Notes: generated by a model not told the origin, from the letters alone. A stretch of 64,000 bases of DNA from Candidatus Allofournierella merdigallinarum (GCA_019117205.1 DXAC01000016.1:52534-116533), one strand, 5' to 3'. Shown: positions 43,091-52,681, numbered from the stretch's first letter. Made by a program: numbers and translations.

Positions 43091-43119
43091 ATTATACAAT
43101 ATTTGCCGCCGGAAGTTAA
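43091..43119 (-). promoter_or_regulatory. deoB promoter
   Basis: Minus-strand TTAACT (43119-43114), 17 bp, TATAAT (43096-43091). It diverges from the pyk promoter. Confidence 0.75.
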
Positions 43120-43167
43120 GGTGTTTGCCCGCCGCTGTAAAAACTTTGAAAAAACGGCGTTTGCACT

Positions 43168-43196
43168 TTTATCCTGTCGCCATTTCGTGTATAATA
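43168..43196 (+). promoter_or_regulatory. pyk promoter
   Basis: TATAAT at 43191-43196 with a poor -35 (TTTTAT, 17 bp upstream), 50 bp before the pyk ATG. Confidence 0.55.
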
Positions 43197-43245
43197 TATG
43201 CTGGTATAAATTGGAGCACAACATCACATACCACAGGAGGTCTGC

Positions 43246-44997
43246 ATGAATATGTTACGCAAGACAAAGATCGTCTGCACCCTGGGCCCCTCCACCGACA
43301 AGGAGGAAGTCCTCCGCGACATGATCCTCAGCGGCATGAACGTGGCCCGGTTCAATTTCTCCCACGGCACCCACGAGGAGCACAAGCGCCGTCTGGACAC
43401 CCTGAAGCGGCTGCGGGAGGAGCTGAACCAGCCGGTGGCCGCCCTGCTGGACACCAAGGGCCCGGAGATCCGGCTGAAGCAGTTCGCCGGCGGCAAGACC
43501 GAGCTGGTCACCGGCCAGACCTTTACCCTGACCACCCGGGACGTGGAGGGCACCAGCGAGATCTGCTCCATCACCTATAAAGAGCTTCCCGCCGACCTGT
43601 CGGTGGGCAGCACCGTGCTGCTGGCGGACGGCCTCATCAGCCTGACCGTTACCAAGCTCACCGACACCGACATCACCTGCCGGGTGGAAAACGGCGGGCC
43701 CATCAGCAACAACAAGGGCGTGAACGTGCCGGGGGTGTCCCTGTCGATGCCCTACATGAGCCAGCGGGACAAGGACGACATCCTGTTCGGCATCGAGCAG
43801 GGCTTTGACTTTATCGCCGCCAGCTTCACCCGCAGCGCCCAGGACATCCAGGAGGTGCGCCGGCTGCTGAACAGCCACAACTCCCACATGCGGATCATCG
43901 CCAAGATCGAGAACCGGGAGGGCGTGGACAACATCGACGAGATCCTCACCGCCGCCGACGCGGTGATGGTGGCCCGGGGCGACATGGGCGTGGAGATCGA
44001 CTTCACCGAGATCCCGGTGATCCAAAAAGAGATCATCTACCACAGCTTCTCCAGCGGCAAGCCGGTAATCACCGCCACCCAGATGCTGGAGAGCATGATC
44101 GAGAACCCCCGCCCCACCCGTGCGGAGATCACCGACGTGGCCAACGCCATCTACGACGGCACCAGCGCCATCATGCTCAGCGGCGAGACCGCCGCCGGCA
44201 AGTACCCGGTGGAGGCGGTGCGCACCATGGCCGCCATTGCCGAGCGCACCGAGAACGACGCCAGCTACTTCAGCCGGATGCGCAAGGCCCCCATCGACGC
44301 CCGCATGAGCATCGCCGGGGCCACCGCCCACGCGGCGGGCACCACCGCGGCGGACGTAAAAGCCACCGCCATCATCACCGTAAGCAAGAGCGGCCAGACC
44401 GCCCGGCTGGTGAGCAAGAGCCGGCCCTCCACCCCGGTGATCGCCTGCGTGGTGGACGACTGGGTGCAGCGGCACCTGGCCCTGTCCTGGGGCGTCACTC
44501 CCCTGCTGATGCCCTACGCCCACAACACCGACGAGCTGATCGAGCTGTCGGTGAAGACCGCCGAGGACGCGGGTCTGCTCCACTCGGGCGACCTGGTGGT
44601 GGTCACCGCCGGCGTGCCGGTGGGCATCTCCGGCACCACCAACATGATCAAGGTGCATCTGGTGGGCGACTCGCTGCTGAACGGCGTGGGCGTGGGCGAC
44701 CACAACGCCAAGGGACCGGTGTGCGTCTGCCGCACCAACCAGGAGGTGGCCGGCAAGTTCCGCAAGGGGGATGTGCTGGTGGTGCCCTACACCAACAACC
44801 AGATGCTGGACGCCATGCGGGATGCCAGCGCCATCGTGGTGGAGGAGGCGGGCCTGAACAGCCACGCCGCCATCGTGGGCCTTGCGCTGGGCAAGGCGGT
44901 GATCGTGGGGGCCACCGGCGCCACCCGCACCCTCACCGACGGCGCCATGGTATCGGTGGACTGCGAGCGGGGCATCGTGCAGGGTATGCACGACTGA
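43246..44997 (+). CDS. pyk: Pyruvate kinase with C-terminal PEP-mobile domain
   Basis: Makes pyruvate and ATP from phosphoenolpyruvate and ADP in the last step of glycolysis. The N-terminal barrel starts MNMLRKTKIVCTLGPSTD, has the substrate motif MNVARFNFSHGTHEEH, LLDTKGPEIR, and the active-site block IIAKIENREGVDNIDEI with VARGDMGVEI. At 583 aa it is about 100 residues longer than the basic enzyme because of a C-terminal domain with NSHAAIVGLALGKAVIVGA, the phosphohistidine domain known from Bacillus pyruvate kinase. The ATG has AGGAGG at 5 nt. Confidence 0.95.
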   Translation: MNMLRKTKIVCTLGPSTDKEEVLRDMILSGMNVARFNFSHGTHEEHKRRLDTLKRLREELNQPVAALLDTKGPEIRLKQFAGGKTELVTGQTFTLTTRDVEGTSEICSITYKELPADLSVGSTVLLADGLISLTVTKLTDTDITCRVENGGPISNNKGVNVPGVSLSMPYMSQRDKDDILFGIEQGFDFIAASFTRSAQDIQEVRRLLNSHNSHMRIIAKIENREGVDNIDEILTAADAVMVARGDMGVEIDFTEIPVIQKEIIYHSFSSGKPVITATQMLESMIENPRPTRAEITDVANAIYDGTSAIMLSGETAAGKYPVEAVRTMAAIAERTENDASYFSRMRKAPIDARMSIAGATAHAAGTTAADVKATAIITVSKSGQTARLVSKSRPSTPVIACVVDDWVQRHLALSWGVTPLLMPYAHNTDELIELSVKTAEDAGLLHSGDLVVVTAGVPVGISGTTNMIKVHLVGDSLLNGVGVGDHNAKGPVCVCRTNQEVAGKFRKGDVLVVPYTNNQMLDAMRDASAIVVEEAGLNSHAAIVGLALGKAVIVGATGATRTLTDGAMVSVDCERGIVQGMHD

Positions 44998-45013
44998 TCC
45001 CCGGCATCCCTTT

Positions 45014-45063
45014 GAACAAAGCGCTCCCGGGCGAGCCGACGGCTCGCCCGGGAGCGCTTTTTG
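45014..45063. terminator. Bidirectional terminator after pyk
   Basis: AAAGCGCTCCCGGGCGAGCC / GGCTCGCCCGGGAGCGCTTT, with TTTTT on the plus strand and TTTG on the minus. It serves pyk and the converging ABC-2 permease gene. Confidence 0.9.
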
Positions 45064-45074
45064 CTGTAACAGGG

Positions 45075-45860
45075 TCAGCGGATGTCCTTGGTGGTGTATC
45101 GGAGCCAGGCGGCGGCGACGCCCGCCAGCGTCAGCGCCGCGCCAATGGCCACCAGCGGGCCGTCCAGACGGCCCTCGGCGAGGATGTCCGCCGCCTCGCA
45201 GTAGGCAAAGGGGGTCAGATACCGCAAAAATGCCGCCTCGTCGGCGATGTTGGCGGCCAGGTTCAAAAAGTACAGCAGCGCCGCAAGGCCCAGCCCGATG
45301 CCCGCGCTCGCCCGGCGCACAAAGGCCGAGATGCCGAAGCAGATCCCCGCCAGCTCCAGCTGAAGCAGCAGGTAGGCAAGATGGAGCAGGCCCAGCTCTT
45401 TCCAGGGCACCGACTCGCCGATGGCCGCGATGGAGGCCACCGCCAGGGCAAATACCGCCAGGTCCAACGCCGCCACCTGCGCCAGCACCGCCAGCAGCTT
45501 TTCGCCCACGATCCGCGCCCGGCTCACCGGTTGGGTGAGCAGGAACTCGGCGGTGTGGTCCCGCTCTTCCTTGCAGAGCATCCCAACGCCGCACAGCGCC
45601 GCGAAAAACGCCCCGCCCAGGCTGAGGATGTTGCCGCACTCGATGGCGTAAAAACCGATCAGCGTGCCAAAGCTCAGCCGGTCCATGCCGAACGCGGCGG
45701 TAAAGGAGCCCATGGAGGCGAACACCTCCCCCACCTGGTCCAGCTGTCCTTTCATGCTGGGAAAGAGAAAGACGCACAGGGCCACAAGGCCCCCCACGCA
45801 GCCCGCCCAGATGAGCAGCGCCGCCCTGCCCTGCCGCAGTTCATGCTTCAACAGCGTCAT
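45075..45860 (-). CDS. ABC-2 type transporter permease
   Basis: A 261-aa membrane protein with six hydrophobic segments. It has the EERDHTAEFLLTQPVSRARIVGEKLL sequence that marks ABC-2 exporters of the YhgE/NatB-like group. It overlaps the ATPase gene by 20 bp, so the two are coupled. With the TetR gene upstream it forms a regulated drug- or peptide-type exporter; the substrate is unknown. Confidence 0.8.
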   Translation of the reverse strand: MTLLKHELRQGRAALLIWAGCVGGLVALCVFLFPSMKGQLDQVGEVFASMGSFTAAFGMDRLSFGTLIGFYAIECGNILSLGGAFFAALCGVGMLCKEERDHTAEFLLTQPVSRARIVGEKLLAVLAQVAALDLAVFALAVASIAAIGESVPWKELGLLHLAYLLLQLELAGICFGISAFVRRASAGIGLGLAALLYFLNLAANIADEAAFLRYLTPFAYCEAADILAEGRLDGPLVAIGAALTLAGVAAAWLRYTTKDIR

Positions 45861-46737
45861 GGCCCTCGCCCTCCGTTTCGTAGTAGTGCAGGAAGATCTC
45901 CTCCAGGTCCGGCTCGGACACCGACAGATCGGCGATCTGCCCCGCCGCCAGGGCCCGGAGCAGCGGGCCCATGTCGCCGCTGTACAAAAAGCTCTCGCCT
46001 CCGTCGCCCCGCACCCTGTTCCGGACGCCGGGCAGCCCGTCCAGCGGCGCGCTGCCCCGGATGGTCACCCGCCGGGCATTGGTGCGGGCCAGCGCCTCCA
46101 CCGTGTCGCAGGCGATCAGCCGCCCTTTGCGGATGATGGCGGCCCGGGTGCAGTTGCGCTGCACCTCCGAGAGCACGTGGCTGGAGAGGAAGACCGTGTC
46201 CCCCCGGGCGCTGCGCTCTTTGAGGATATCGAAGAACTCCCGCTGCATCAGCGGGTCCAGCCCGCTGGTGGGCTCGTCCAGGATGAGCAGCGGCGGGTCG
46301 CTTTGCAGCGCGCAGACGATGGCCACCTTTTTCCGGTTGCCAAAGGAGAGCTCCTCCACCCGGCGCTCGGGGTCCAGCTGCAGCCGCTCGCACAGGGCCC
46401 GCCCCTGGGGGGCAAGGTCCCTGCCCCGCAGCCGGGCGGAAAGCGCCAGCACCTCCCGCACCCGCATACCGGGATAAAAGGCCGCCTCCGCGGGCAGATA
46501 CCCCACTTTGTCCAGCACCTGCCGGCTGTGGCCCCGCGCCTCCCGGCCGAACACCAGGGCGCTTCCCGCCGTGGGGCGGATGAGCCCCAGCAGGGTGCGG
46601 ATGGTGGTGGACTTGCCCGCCCCGTTGGGGCCGATGAAACCGAAGAACTCCCCCGGCTCCACCGCCAGGTCCAGCTCCAGAACGCCCCGGGTCCGGCCGT
46701 AGTACTTGGTCAGCTTACTTATCTCGATGGCGTACAT
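45841..46737 (-). CDS. ABC exporter ATPase
   Basis: A 298-aa ATPase with Walker A GPNGAGKST, signature LSFGNRKKVA (F instead of the usual GG, seen in the NatA/CcmA group), and Walker B LLILDEPTSGLDPLMQ. A C-terminal domain of about 80 residues follows. It lies 4 bp after the TetR gene and overlaps the permease gene, so it is the middle of a regulator-ATPase-permease operon. Confidence 0.87.
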   Translation of the reverse strand: MYAIEISKLTKYYGRTRGVLELDLAVEPGEFFGFIGPNGAGKSTTIRTLLGLIRPTAGSALVFGREARGHSRQVLDKVGYLPAEAAFYPGMRVREVLALSARLRGRDLAPQGRALCERLQLDPERRVEELSFGNRKKVAIVCALQSDPPLLILDEPTSGLDPLMQREFFDILKERSARGDTVFLSSHVLSEVQRNCTRAAIIRKGRLIACDTVEALARTNARRVTIRGSAPLDGLPGVRNRVRGDGGESFLYSGDMGPLLRALAAGQIADLSVSEPDLEEIFLHYYETEGEGHDAVEA

Positions 46738-46741
46738 TCTT

Positions 46742-47353
46742 TCACCTCCCGCGCAGATACACGCTTTTCCAGAAGTCGATGAGGAGCCGGAAATCCCGCT
46801 CCATCTCCTGCGGGTCGATGCGCCCCCGGTTCATCCGCTCCCACAGACAGCCCGCCGCCGCCCAATACATCTCCTGGAACATCGCCGCCAGGTCCACACC
46901 GGGCACAAATCGCTCCGGGTCCAGACGAAAGCGCGACGCCTGGGACTTCAGGTCGAATAATCGGCGGTAGCTGGCCTGGATGTCTTCGCAGACCTCCGGG
47001 TCCCTTTCGTAAAAAGCCTTGATGGCAAAGGCCGCCATGTCCGGGCAGCGGCGGACGATCTCCAGCTTGGCTTGCATCCCCAGCTCCATGGCCTCGAACA
47101 GGTCCGCCCGGGCGTAGCACTGGCAGCCCTCGAGAGACTCCATGGTGACGCGGGCGGCCTGCTCCCACAAATACAGATACAGCTCCCGCTTGTTGCGAAA
47201 ATAGTGAAACAGCAGCGACTTGCTGATGCCGGCCGCGCCGGCGATCTCGCTCATGGGGCTGCTTTTGTAGCTGTTCTCGGAAAACACCCGGTACCCAGCG
47301 TTCAGGATGGCCTGCTGTTTTTCCTCGGGCAGCGAAAAAAAGCGCTCGTTCAT
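46742..47353 (-). CDS. TetR/AcrR-family regulator
   Basis: A 203-aa repressor-type protein. The N-terminal helix-turn-helix (AILNAGYRVFSENSYKSSPMSEIAGAAGISKSLLFHYFRNKRELYLYLW) matches TetR_N; the C-terminal ligand-binding part is variable and not assignable. It is the first gene of the ABC exporter operon, so it probably represses its own transcript until an export substrate binds. The start at 47353 (MNERFFSLPEEK) has AGAGGTGG upstream; an earlier in-frame start adds 23 low-complexity residues. Confidence 0.85.
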   Translation of the reverse strand: MNERFFSLPEEKQQAILNAGYRVFSENSYKSSPMSEIAGAAGISKSLLFHYFRNKRELYLYLWEQAARVTMESLEGCQCYARADLFEAMELGMQAKLEIVRRCPDMAAFAIKAFYERDPEVCEDIQASYRRLFDLKSQASRFRLDPERFVPGVDLAAMFQEMYWAAAGCLWERMNRGRIDPQEMERDFRLLIDFWKSVYLRGR

Positions 47354-47431
47354 CGCTCCACCTCTCCCCGCCGGCGCGGGCCGGCCATTCCCCGGGCCGT
47401 TTGCCTGCGGCATCCTCCCCAAGTTGTCTCC

Positions 47432-47460
47432 ATTTTACGGCTGTTGACCGATTTTGAGAA
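47432..47460 (-). promoter_or_regulatory. Candidate promoter of the TetR-ABC operon
   Basis: Minus-strand TTCTCA (47460-47455), 17 bp, TAAAAT (47437-47432). No clear palindromic operator overlaps it. Confidence 0.45.
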
Positions 47461-47501
47461 GCCCCCCGAAAGCTTTTTCCCGCCCGCGACCCTTTCGCCC
47501 T

Positions 47502-48287
47502 TTACCCGCAGCGCCCCGGATAGGCCGCGAATTCCTCCGCCGTGCCGCAGAAAACGTTCAGGTCGATGTATGCCTCTTCGCCCGCGTATCCGTCCAGCCG
47601 GCCGCGGTCGGTGTACTGCCAGAACGTCCAGTCCCGCCCGTCTTTGAGCCGCGGGGAAAAATAGACGTTCCGTATCCAGATGTCGTACTCTTCATACTCC
47701 CCCGCCAGATACCGGCCGTAGGCGCTGGTGGTGGCGTAGAGCACCGGGCGCAGGCCGTAGTGTTCCTCCAGCCGCTCCAAAAGCGCCGTGAGCTGTTCCG
47801 TCACCTGCCGGCGGGCCGGCGGGCGCAGCTTGTAGTCGCCGTAGAGCTCCAGGTCCACCACCGGCGGCAGCATCCCCGCAAAGGGTTCCACCGCCCGGAT
47901 GAAGTTCTCCGCCTGGGTCTCGCCCCCGCTGTCGAAGCTGAAAAAGTGGTATGCGCCCACCCGCAGGCCGCTCTGGCGGGCCTGGTCGTAGTTGTGCCGG
48001 AAGTTCGGGTCCACCGCGGCGCTGCCCTCGGTCGCCTTGACAAAGGCAAAAGAGACGCCCTGCTCCGCCAGCGTCTGCCAGTGGATCTCGCCCTGGTAGA
48101 CGGACACATCCACCCCGCGCACGGGGTAGTCCTCCGGGGACGGGCGGTTCAGCCGGGGCAGGCCGCCGCACGCCAGCGCCCCGGCGGCCGCGACAAGGGC
48201 GCCCGCCAAAAGGCAGACGCCGACGGCATATATCGACGGGCCCCGGCCGCCCCGGGGCCAGCTCTTGAAGAAAGACCAGGATCCCAT
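47502..48287 (-). CDS. GH25 muramidase (lysozyme), membrane-anchored
   Basis: A 261-aa cell-wall hydrolase that cuts between MurNAc and GlcNAc. After a short cytoplasmic part, a membrane segment (VGVCLLAGALVAAAGALACG) anchors it outside. The GH25 catalytic domain has RGVDVSVYQGEIHW, FAFVKATEGS, YHFFSF, the acidic pair in PPVVDLELYG, and the ending WTFWQYTDRG ... DLNVF. The start at 48287 has AAGGAG; a longer reading would extend into the tRNA-Ser gene. It is monocistronic, facing away from the tRNA terminator just upstream. Confidence 0.88.
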   Translation of the reverse strand: MGSWSFFKSWPRGGRGPSIYAVGVCLLAGALVAAAGALACGGLPRLNRPSPEDYPVRGVDVSVYQGEIHWQTLAEQGVSFAFVKATEGSAAVDPNFRHNYDQARQSGLRVGAYHFFSFDSGGETQAENFIRAVEPFAGMLPPVVDLELYGDYKLRPPARRQVTEQLTALLERLEEHYGLRPVLYATTSAYGRYLAGEYEEYDIWIRNVYFSPRLKDGRDWTFWQYTDRGRLDGYAGEEAYIDLNVFCGTAEEFAAYPGRCG

Positions 48288-48304
48288 TGTTCGCTCCTTA
48301 TAAC

Positions 48305-48340
48305 ACAAAAACAGGGCAAGCGCCAGGCGCCTGCCCTGTT
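48305..48340 (-). terminator. Terminator of tRNA-Ser
   Basis: AACAGGGCAGGCGCC / GGCGCTTGCCCTGTT on the minus strand, followed by TTTGTG. It ends the tRNA transcript directly before the muramidase ribosome binding site. Confidence 0.8.
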
Positions 48341-48341
48341 C

Positions 48342-48433
48342 TGGCGGAAAGAGAGGGATTCGAACCCTCGGTGGGTTTATAGCCCACACACGATTTCCAG
48401 TCGTGCGCCTTAGACCAGCTCAGCCATCTTTCC
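48342..48433 (-). tRNA. tRNA-Ser (anticodon GGA)
   Basis: 92 nt including an encoded CCA. The acceptor stem pairs GGAAAGA with TCTTTCC, the D arm is TGGCTGAGCTGGTCTAAGGC, the anticodon loop CTGGAAA gives GGA, a long variable arm (GTGGGCTATAAACCCAC) is present as in all serine tRNAs, and the T loop is GGTTCGAATCC. It has its own promoter. Confidence 0.97.
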
Positions 48434-48468
48434 AGCTTTTTTGTTCGGCGTTTCAAAGCCGCTCATAT

Positions 48469-48497
48469 ATCATACCGGAAAGAGGGCGTTCTGTCAA
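48469..48497 (-). promoter_or_regulatory. tRNA-Ser promoter
   Basis: Minus-strand TTGACA (48497-48492), 17 bp, TATGAT (48474-48469). Confidence 0.8.
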
Positions 48498-48508
48498 GCC
48501 CTAAAACG

Positions 48509-48537
48509 GAAAAAATGCCCGCTTTGCAGCGGGCATT
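48509..48537 (-). terminator. Terminator of the 97-aa ORF
   Basis: AATGCCCGC / GCGGGCATT with a short loop, followed on the minus strand by TTTT. Confidence 0.8.
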
Positions 48538-48544
48538 CCCCGGA

Positions 48545-48838
48545 TCACTCCACCCGGGCGGGGTAGTACAGGTTGTTGCTGATGAACTCCAGCTTATCCT
48601 TGAGCGCCTGTTCCATGGTGCCCACCACGTTCACCATGTTGGCCACCGACTCGTTGACCTCCATCAACTGGCAGAAGTCGATGTCCTCCATGGCGATGAC
48701 CCGCTGAAGCTTCTCGCCCTCGGCGTTGAGGATGTGGCTCAGGGCCGTCTCCTCCAGGGCGATGCTCTCCAGCAGGTCGGTGACCGCCTGGCACATGGTA
48801 ATGGGGTTGGAATGCATGGCAATGATCGGCATAGACAT
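48545..48838 (-). CDS. Small helical protein of unknown function (ALEETALSHILNAEGEKLQ motif)
   Basis: A 97-aa protein with no signal peptide and largely helical character. The central SIALEETALSHILNAEGEKLQRVI recalls a motif I remember from clostridial spore-surface or collagen-like proteins, but I am not certain and do not assign a function. The ATG at 48838 has an AGG-rich stretch (GGAGGT) upstream. A CATACAAT sequence, identical to the sigma-E -10 consensus, lies about 37 bp before the start. It is flanked by the livF and tRNA terminators, so it is monocistronic. Confidence 0.6.
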   Translation of the reverse strand: MSMPIIAMHSNPITMCQAVTDLLESIALEETALSHILNAEGEKLQRVIAMEDIDFCQLMEVNESVANMVNVVGTMEQALKDKLEFISNNLYYPARVE

Positions 48839-48874
48839 GAAGCATACCTCCAGCTCAAAATGGTTTTGCAACAC

Positions 48875-48901
48875 ATTGTATGTTGGTACCCCACTATATG
48901 C
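48875..48901 (-). promoter_or_regulatory. Sigma-E-like promoter candidate
   Basis: Minus-strand GCATATA (48901-48895) and CATACAAT (48882-48875) match the -35 and -10 patterns of the sporulation sigma factor E, but the 12-bp gap is shorter than the usual 14-15. Confidence 0.3.
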
Positions 48902-48929
48902 CGCCGGCGGGCGGGTGTGCGCCTTTTTC

Positions 48930-48968
48930 AAAAGGAAACGGGAGCGAGGCAGATGCCCCGCTCCCGTT
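48930..48968 (-). terminator. Terminator of the liv operon
   Basis: AACGGGAGCGGGGC / GCCTCGCTCCCGTT on the minus strand with a four-base loop, followed by TCCTTTTG. Confidence 0.75.
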
Positions 48969-48985
48969 GTGCGTTTGTTTCGGGT

Positions 48986-49706
<721 letters not shown>

Positions 49707-49714
<8 letters not shown>

Positions 49715-50468
49715 CTCCCAGATAGGCCGCGATCACCTTGGGGTTGTTGCGGATGGACTCGCCCGTTCCCTGGGCGATGACCCGGCCGTAGTCCAGCACG
49801 TAGATATACTCGCAGATGCCCATAACGAAGTTCATATCGTGCTCGATGAGCAGGATCGCCAGGTCGAACCGGTCCCGCACCGCCTTGATGGTGTTCATCA
49901 GCTCCTCGGTCTCGTTGGGGTTCATGCCGGCGGCGGGTTCGTCCAGCAGCAGCAGCTTGGGGTTGGTGGCCAGCGCCCGGGCGATCTCCAGCTTGCGCTG
50001 CTTGCCGTAGGGCAGGCTGGAGGCGGGCAGTTCCGCCTCCTTGTCCAGATCGAAGATCTTGAGCAGCTGCATGGCCTGCTTGTTCATCTGCCGCTCCTTT
50101 TCCCGGAAGCCGGGCAGGCGGAACACACCGGTCCACACCGAGTACTTCACCTGATTGTGCAGGCCCACCTTTACGTTGTCCAGAACGCTCATCTGGTTGA
50201 ACAGACGGATGTTCTGAAAGGTGCGGGCGATGCCTTCCTGGTTGATCTTGGCCGGCTGCTGGCCGGTGATGTTTTTGCCGTCCAGGATGATGTCGCCCTC
50301 GGTGGGGCGGTAAACACCGGTGAGCATGTTGAACACGGTGGTCTTGCCCGCGCCGTTGGGGCCGATGAGGCCGTAGAGCTGGCCCTTTTCCATCTTCATG
50401 TCCAGCTGCGCCACCGCCTGCAGGCCGCCGAAGGCGATGCCCAGGTTGGTTACTTCCAGCAGTGCCAT
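49707..50468 (-). CDS. livG: Branched-chain amino acid ABC transporter ATPase LivG
   Basis: A 253-aa ATPase, partner of LivF. Walker A GPNGAGKTT, the LivG-type insertion EGIARTFQNIRLF, the signature LPYGKQRKLEIARAL and Walker B LLLDEPAAGMNPNET are present. It lies 3 bp after livM and overlaps livF. Confidence 0.92.
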
Positions 50469-50471
50469 CCC

Positions 50472-51590
50472 TTACGCCTCCCCTTTCGTGCGGTCCTCGC
50501 CGCCTTTTTTGAATTTTGCCAGCAGACCTTTCACCACGGGGTTGTGGGCAAAGCGGTCGGCCATCTGCTCCCGCCAGGCGATCACCTGGGGGCTCTGGTT
50601 GAAGATCATCATCACGATGAGCACCACCGCGTAGGCCAGCATACGGTAGTCGGCCACGCTGCGGAGCATCTCCGGCAGCACATACAGGATGGTGGCGGCG
50701 ATCATGGAGCCGCGGATGTTGCCGATGCCGCCCAGCACCACGAACACCAGCACCAGGATGGAGGTGTTGTAGTCGAACTTTTTGGCCGCCAGGGCGGAGA
50801 AGTTCAGCGCGTACAAAACGCCCGCCATGCCGGCGAAAGTGGCCGAGATGATAAAGGCCATCAGCTTGTACTTGGTCACGTTGATGCCGGTGGCCTCGGC
50901 GGCGATGCGGTTATCACGGATGGACATGATCGCCCGGCCCGCCCGGGAGTTGATCAGGTTCAGGATGACGAACAGGGTGATCAAAATCAGGATGATGCCC
51001 GCCAGGAAAGTGGAGGCCTTTTTCATGCCGCTGATGCCGATGGCGCCGTTGATGATCACGTCGCCGTCCGGGGCAAGGCCCAGGGAGGACGAGTCTTTCA
51101 TGGAGAAGTGGAAGCCGGTGGAGTCGATGCCCAGATACACCGTGTTCAGCACGTTCTTGATGATCTCACCAAAGGCAAGGGTCACGATGGCCAGATAGTC
51201 GCCCCGCAGCCGCAGCACCGGGATGCCGATAAGGAAGCCGAACACGCCGGCCACCACGCCGCCGATGAGCATGGACACGGCCAGGCCCAGCGCCGGAGGC
51301 AGCTGAGAGCCGGTGACCACCCAAAACACCGCGCCGGAAAAGGCGCCCACGCTCATGAAGCCGGCGTGGCCCAGGCTCAATTCGCCCAAAATGCCCACCG
51401 TCAGGTTCAGGGAGATGGCAAGCACCACGTAGGTGCAGATGGGCACCAGCATACCTTTCATGGAGTTGTTCAGCAGACCGCCCGCCGTCAGCGCCTGCAC
51501 CACGATGTAGAACACCACCACGATGCCGTAGGTGATAAGATTGCTGCGGGTGGTCTTTTTCATATTTTTCAATGCGTTCATCATACCCAC
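50472..51590 (-). CDS. livM: Branched-chain amino acid ABC transporter permease LivM
   Basis: A 372-aa permease with about ten membrane segments. GILGELSLGHAGFMSVGAFSGAV and LRGDYLAIVTLAFGEIIKNVLN are LivM signatures, and SRAGRAIMSIRDNRIAAEATGIN is the EAA-like loop that contacts the ATPase. The tail of about 30 polar residues is unremarkable. It starts 1 bp after the livH stop. Confidence 0.9.
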   Translation of the reverse strand: MGMMNALKNMKKTTRSNLITYGIVVVFYIVVQALTAGGLLNNSMKGMLVPICTYVVLAISLNLTVGILGELSLGHAGFMSVGAFSGAVFWVVTGSQLPPALGLAVSMLIGGVVAGVFGFLIGIPVLRLRGDYLAIVTLAFGEIIKNVLNTVYLGIDSTGFHFSMKDSSSLGLAPDGDVIINGAIGISGMKKASTFLAGIILILITLFVILNLINSRAGRAIMSIRDNRIAAEATGINVTKYKLMAFIISATFAGMAGVLYALNFSALAAKKFDYNTSILVLVFVVLGGIGNIRGSMIAATILYVLPEMLRSVADYRMLAYAVVLIVMMIFNQSPQVIAWREQMADRFAHNPVVKGLLAKFKKGGEDRTKGEA

Positions 51591-51591
51591 C

Positions 51592-52485
51592 TCACACCTT
51601 TTCGTTCATCGGCTTGCCCAAAAGGCCCGTGGGCCGCACCAGCAGCACGACGATGAGCACCGCGAAGACGATGGCGTCCGCCAGCTGGGTGGAAACGTAG
51701 GCCTTGCCCAGGATCTCGATGATGCCCAGCAGCACGCCGCCCAGCATGGCGCCGGGAATGGAGCCGATGCCGCCGAACACCGCCGCCGTAAAGGCCTTGA
51801 TGCCGGGCATGGCGCCGGTGGTGGGCTGCAGCGCGGGATAGGCCGAGCACAGCAGCACACCGGCCACCGCCGCCAGCGCCGAGCCGATGGCAAAGGTCAT
51901 GGCGATGGTGGAGTTCACGTTGACGCCCATGAGTTGGGCCGCGCCCTTGTCCTCGGACACCGCCAGCATGGCGTGACCCATCTTGGTGTGGTTGACAAAG
52001 AGGGTCAGGCCCACCATGATCGCCGCCGCGGAGACGATGGTGACCACCGTTTCCGAGGAGATGACGATGCGCCCGCCCGCCAGATGCAGGTCCAGCGCAG
52101 GGATGTCCACCACCGAGGTGAAGTTCTTCGGGTCGGACCCCCAGATGAGCAGCGCCAGGTTCTGCAAAAGGTAGCTCACGCCGATGGCGGTGATCAGCAC
52201 CGCCAGGGAGGAAGCCCCCCGCAGCGGCTTGTAGGCGAACCGCTCGATGGCCAGGCCCAGCACCGTGCACAGCACCATGGAAAGCAGGATCGCCGCCAGC
52301 GGCGGCAGCCCCGCCTGGTTCACCGCGATGAACACGATATAGCTGCCCACCATGATCACATCGCCGTGGGCGAAGTTCAGCATCTTGGCGATGCCGTAGA
52401 CCATGGTGTAGCCCAGCGCGATGATGGCGTAGACGCTGCCCAGGCTGACGCCATTGATCAGATAGGATAGTAACTCCATGCCCAT
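51592..52485 (-). CDS. livH: Branched-chain amino acid ABC transporter permease LivH
   Basis: A 297-aa permease with about eight membrane segments. It starts MGMELLSYLINGVSLGSVYAIIALGYTMVYGI with KMLNFAHGDVIMVG, and has ERFAYKPLRGASSLAVLITAIGVSYLLQN, all typical. It is the first membrane gene after livJ. A separate promoter lies between livJ and livH. Confidence 0.92.
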   Translation of the reverse strand: MGMELLSYLINGVSLGSVYAIIALGYTMVYGIAKMLNFAHGDVIMVGSYIVFIAVNQAGLPPLAAILLSMVLCTVLGLAIERFAYKPLRGASSLAVLITAIGVSYLLQNLALLIWGSDPKNFTSVVDIPALDLHLAGGRIVISSETVVTIVSAAAIMVGLTLFVNHTKMGHAMLAVSEDKGAAQLMGVNVNSTIAMTFAIGSALAAVAGVLLCSAYPALQPTTGAMPGIKAFTAAVFGGIGSIPGAMLGGVLLGIIEILGKAYVSTQLADAIVFAVLIVVLLVRPTGLLGKPMNEKV

Positions 52486-52553
52486 TTCCCCTTTTCACTT
52501 GGCCGGGCCCGGGATCTTCCGCAATGGCGGGCCCGCCCGCAAAGATACATCTT

Positions 52554-52582
52554 ATTATAGCACCGCTGTAAAGTGCGCACAA
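52554..52582 (-). promoter_or_regulatory. Internal promoter before livH
   Basis: Minus-strand TTGTGC (52582-52577), 17 bp, TATAAT (52559-52554), located after the livJ terminator. livHMGF can thus be made independently of livJ. Confidence 0.7.
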
Positions 52583-52611
52583 GCGAAACTTGGCCAAAAA
52601 AGCGCTCTTTT

Positions 52612-52651
52612 GCAGAAAAGAGGGGGCGCCGGCCGAAAGGCCGGCACCCCC
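52612..52651 (-). terminator. Terminator after livJ
   Basis: GGGGGTGCCGGCC / GGCCGGCGCCCCC with a TTTC loop, followed on the minus strand by TCTTTTC. Confidence 0.75.
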
Positions 52652-52681
52652 GTTGGTGCGTTCGGTACTGCGCTTGGCAGC

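Noticed and set aside
47438..47454. CGGCTGTTGACCG as a TetR operator
   Set aside because: Only the outer three bases on each side are complementary; it is not a palindrome and is likely chance within the spacer.
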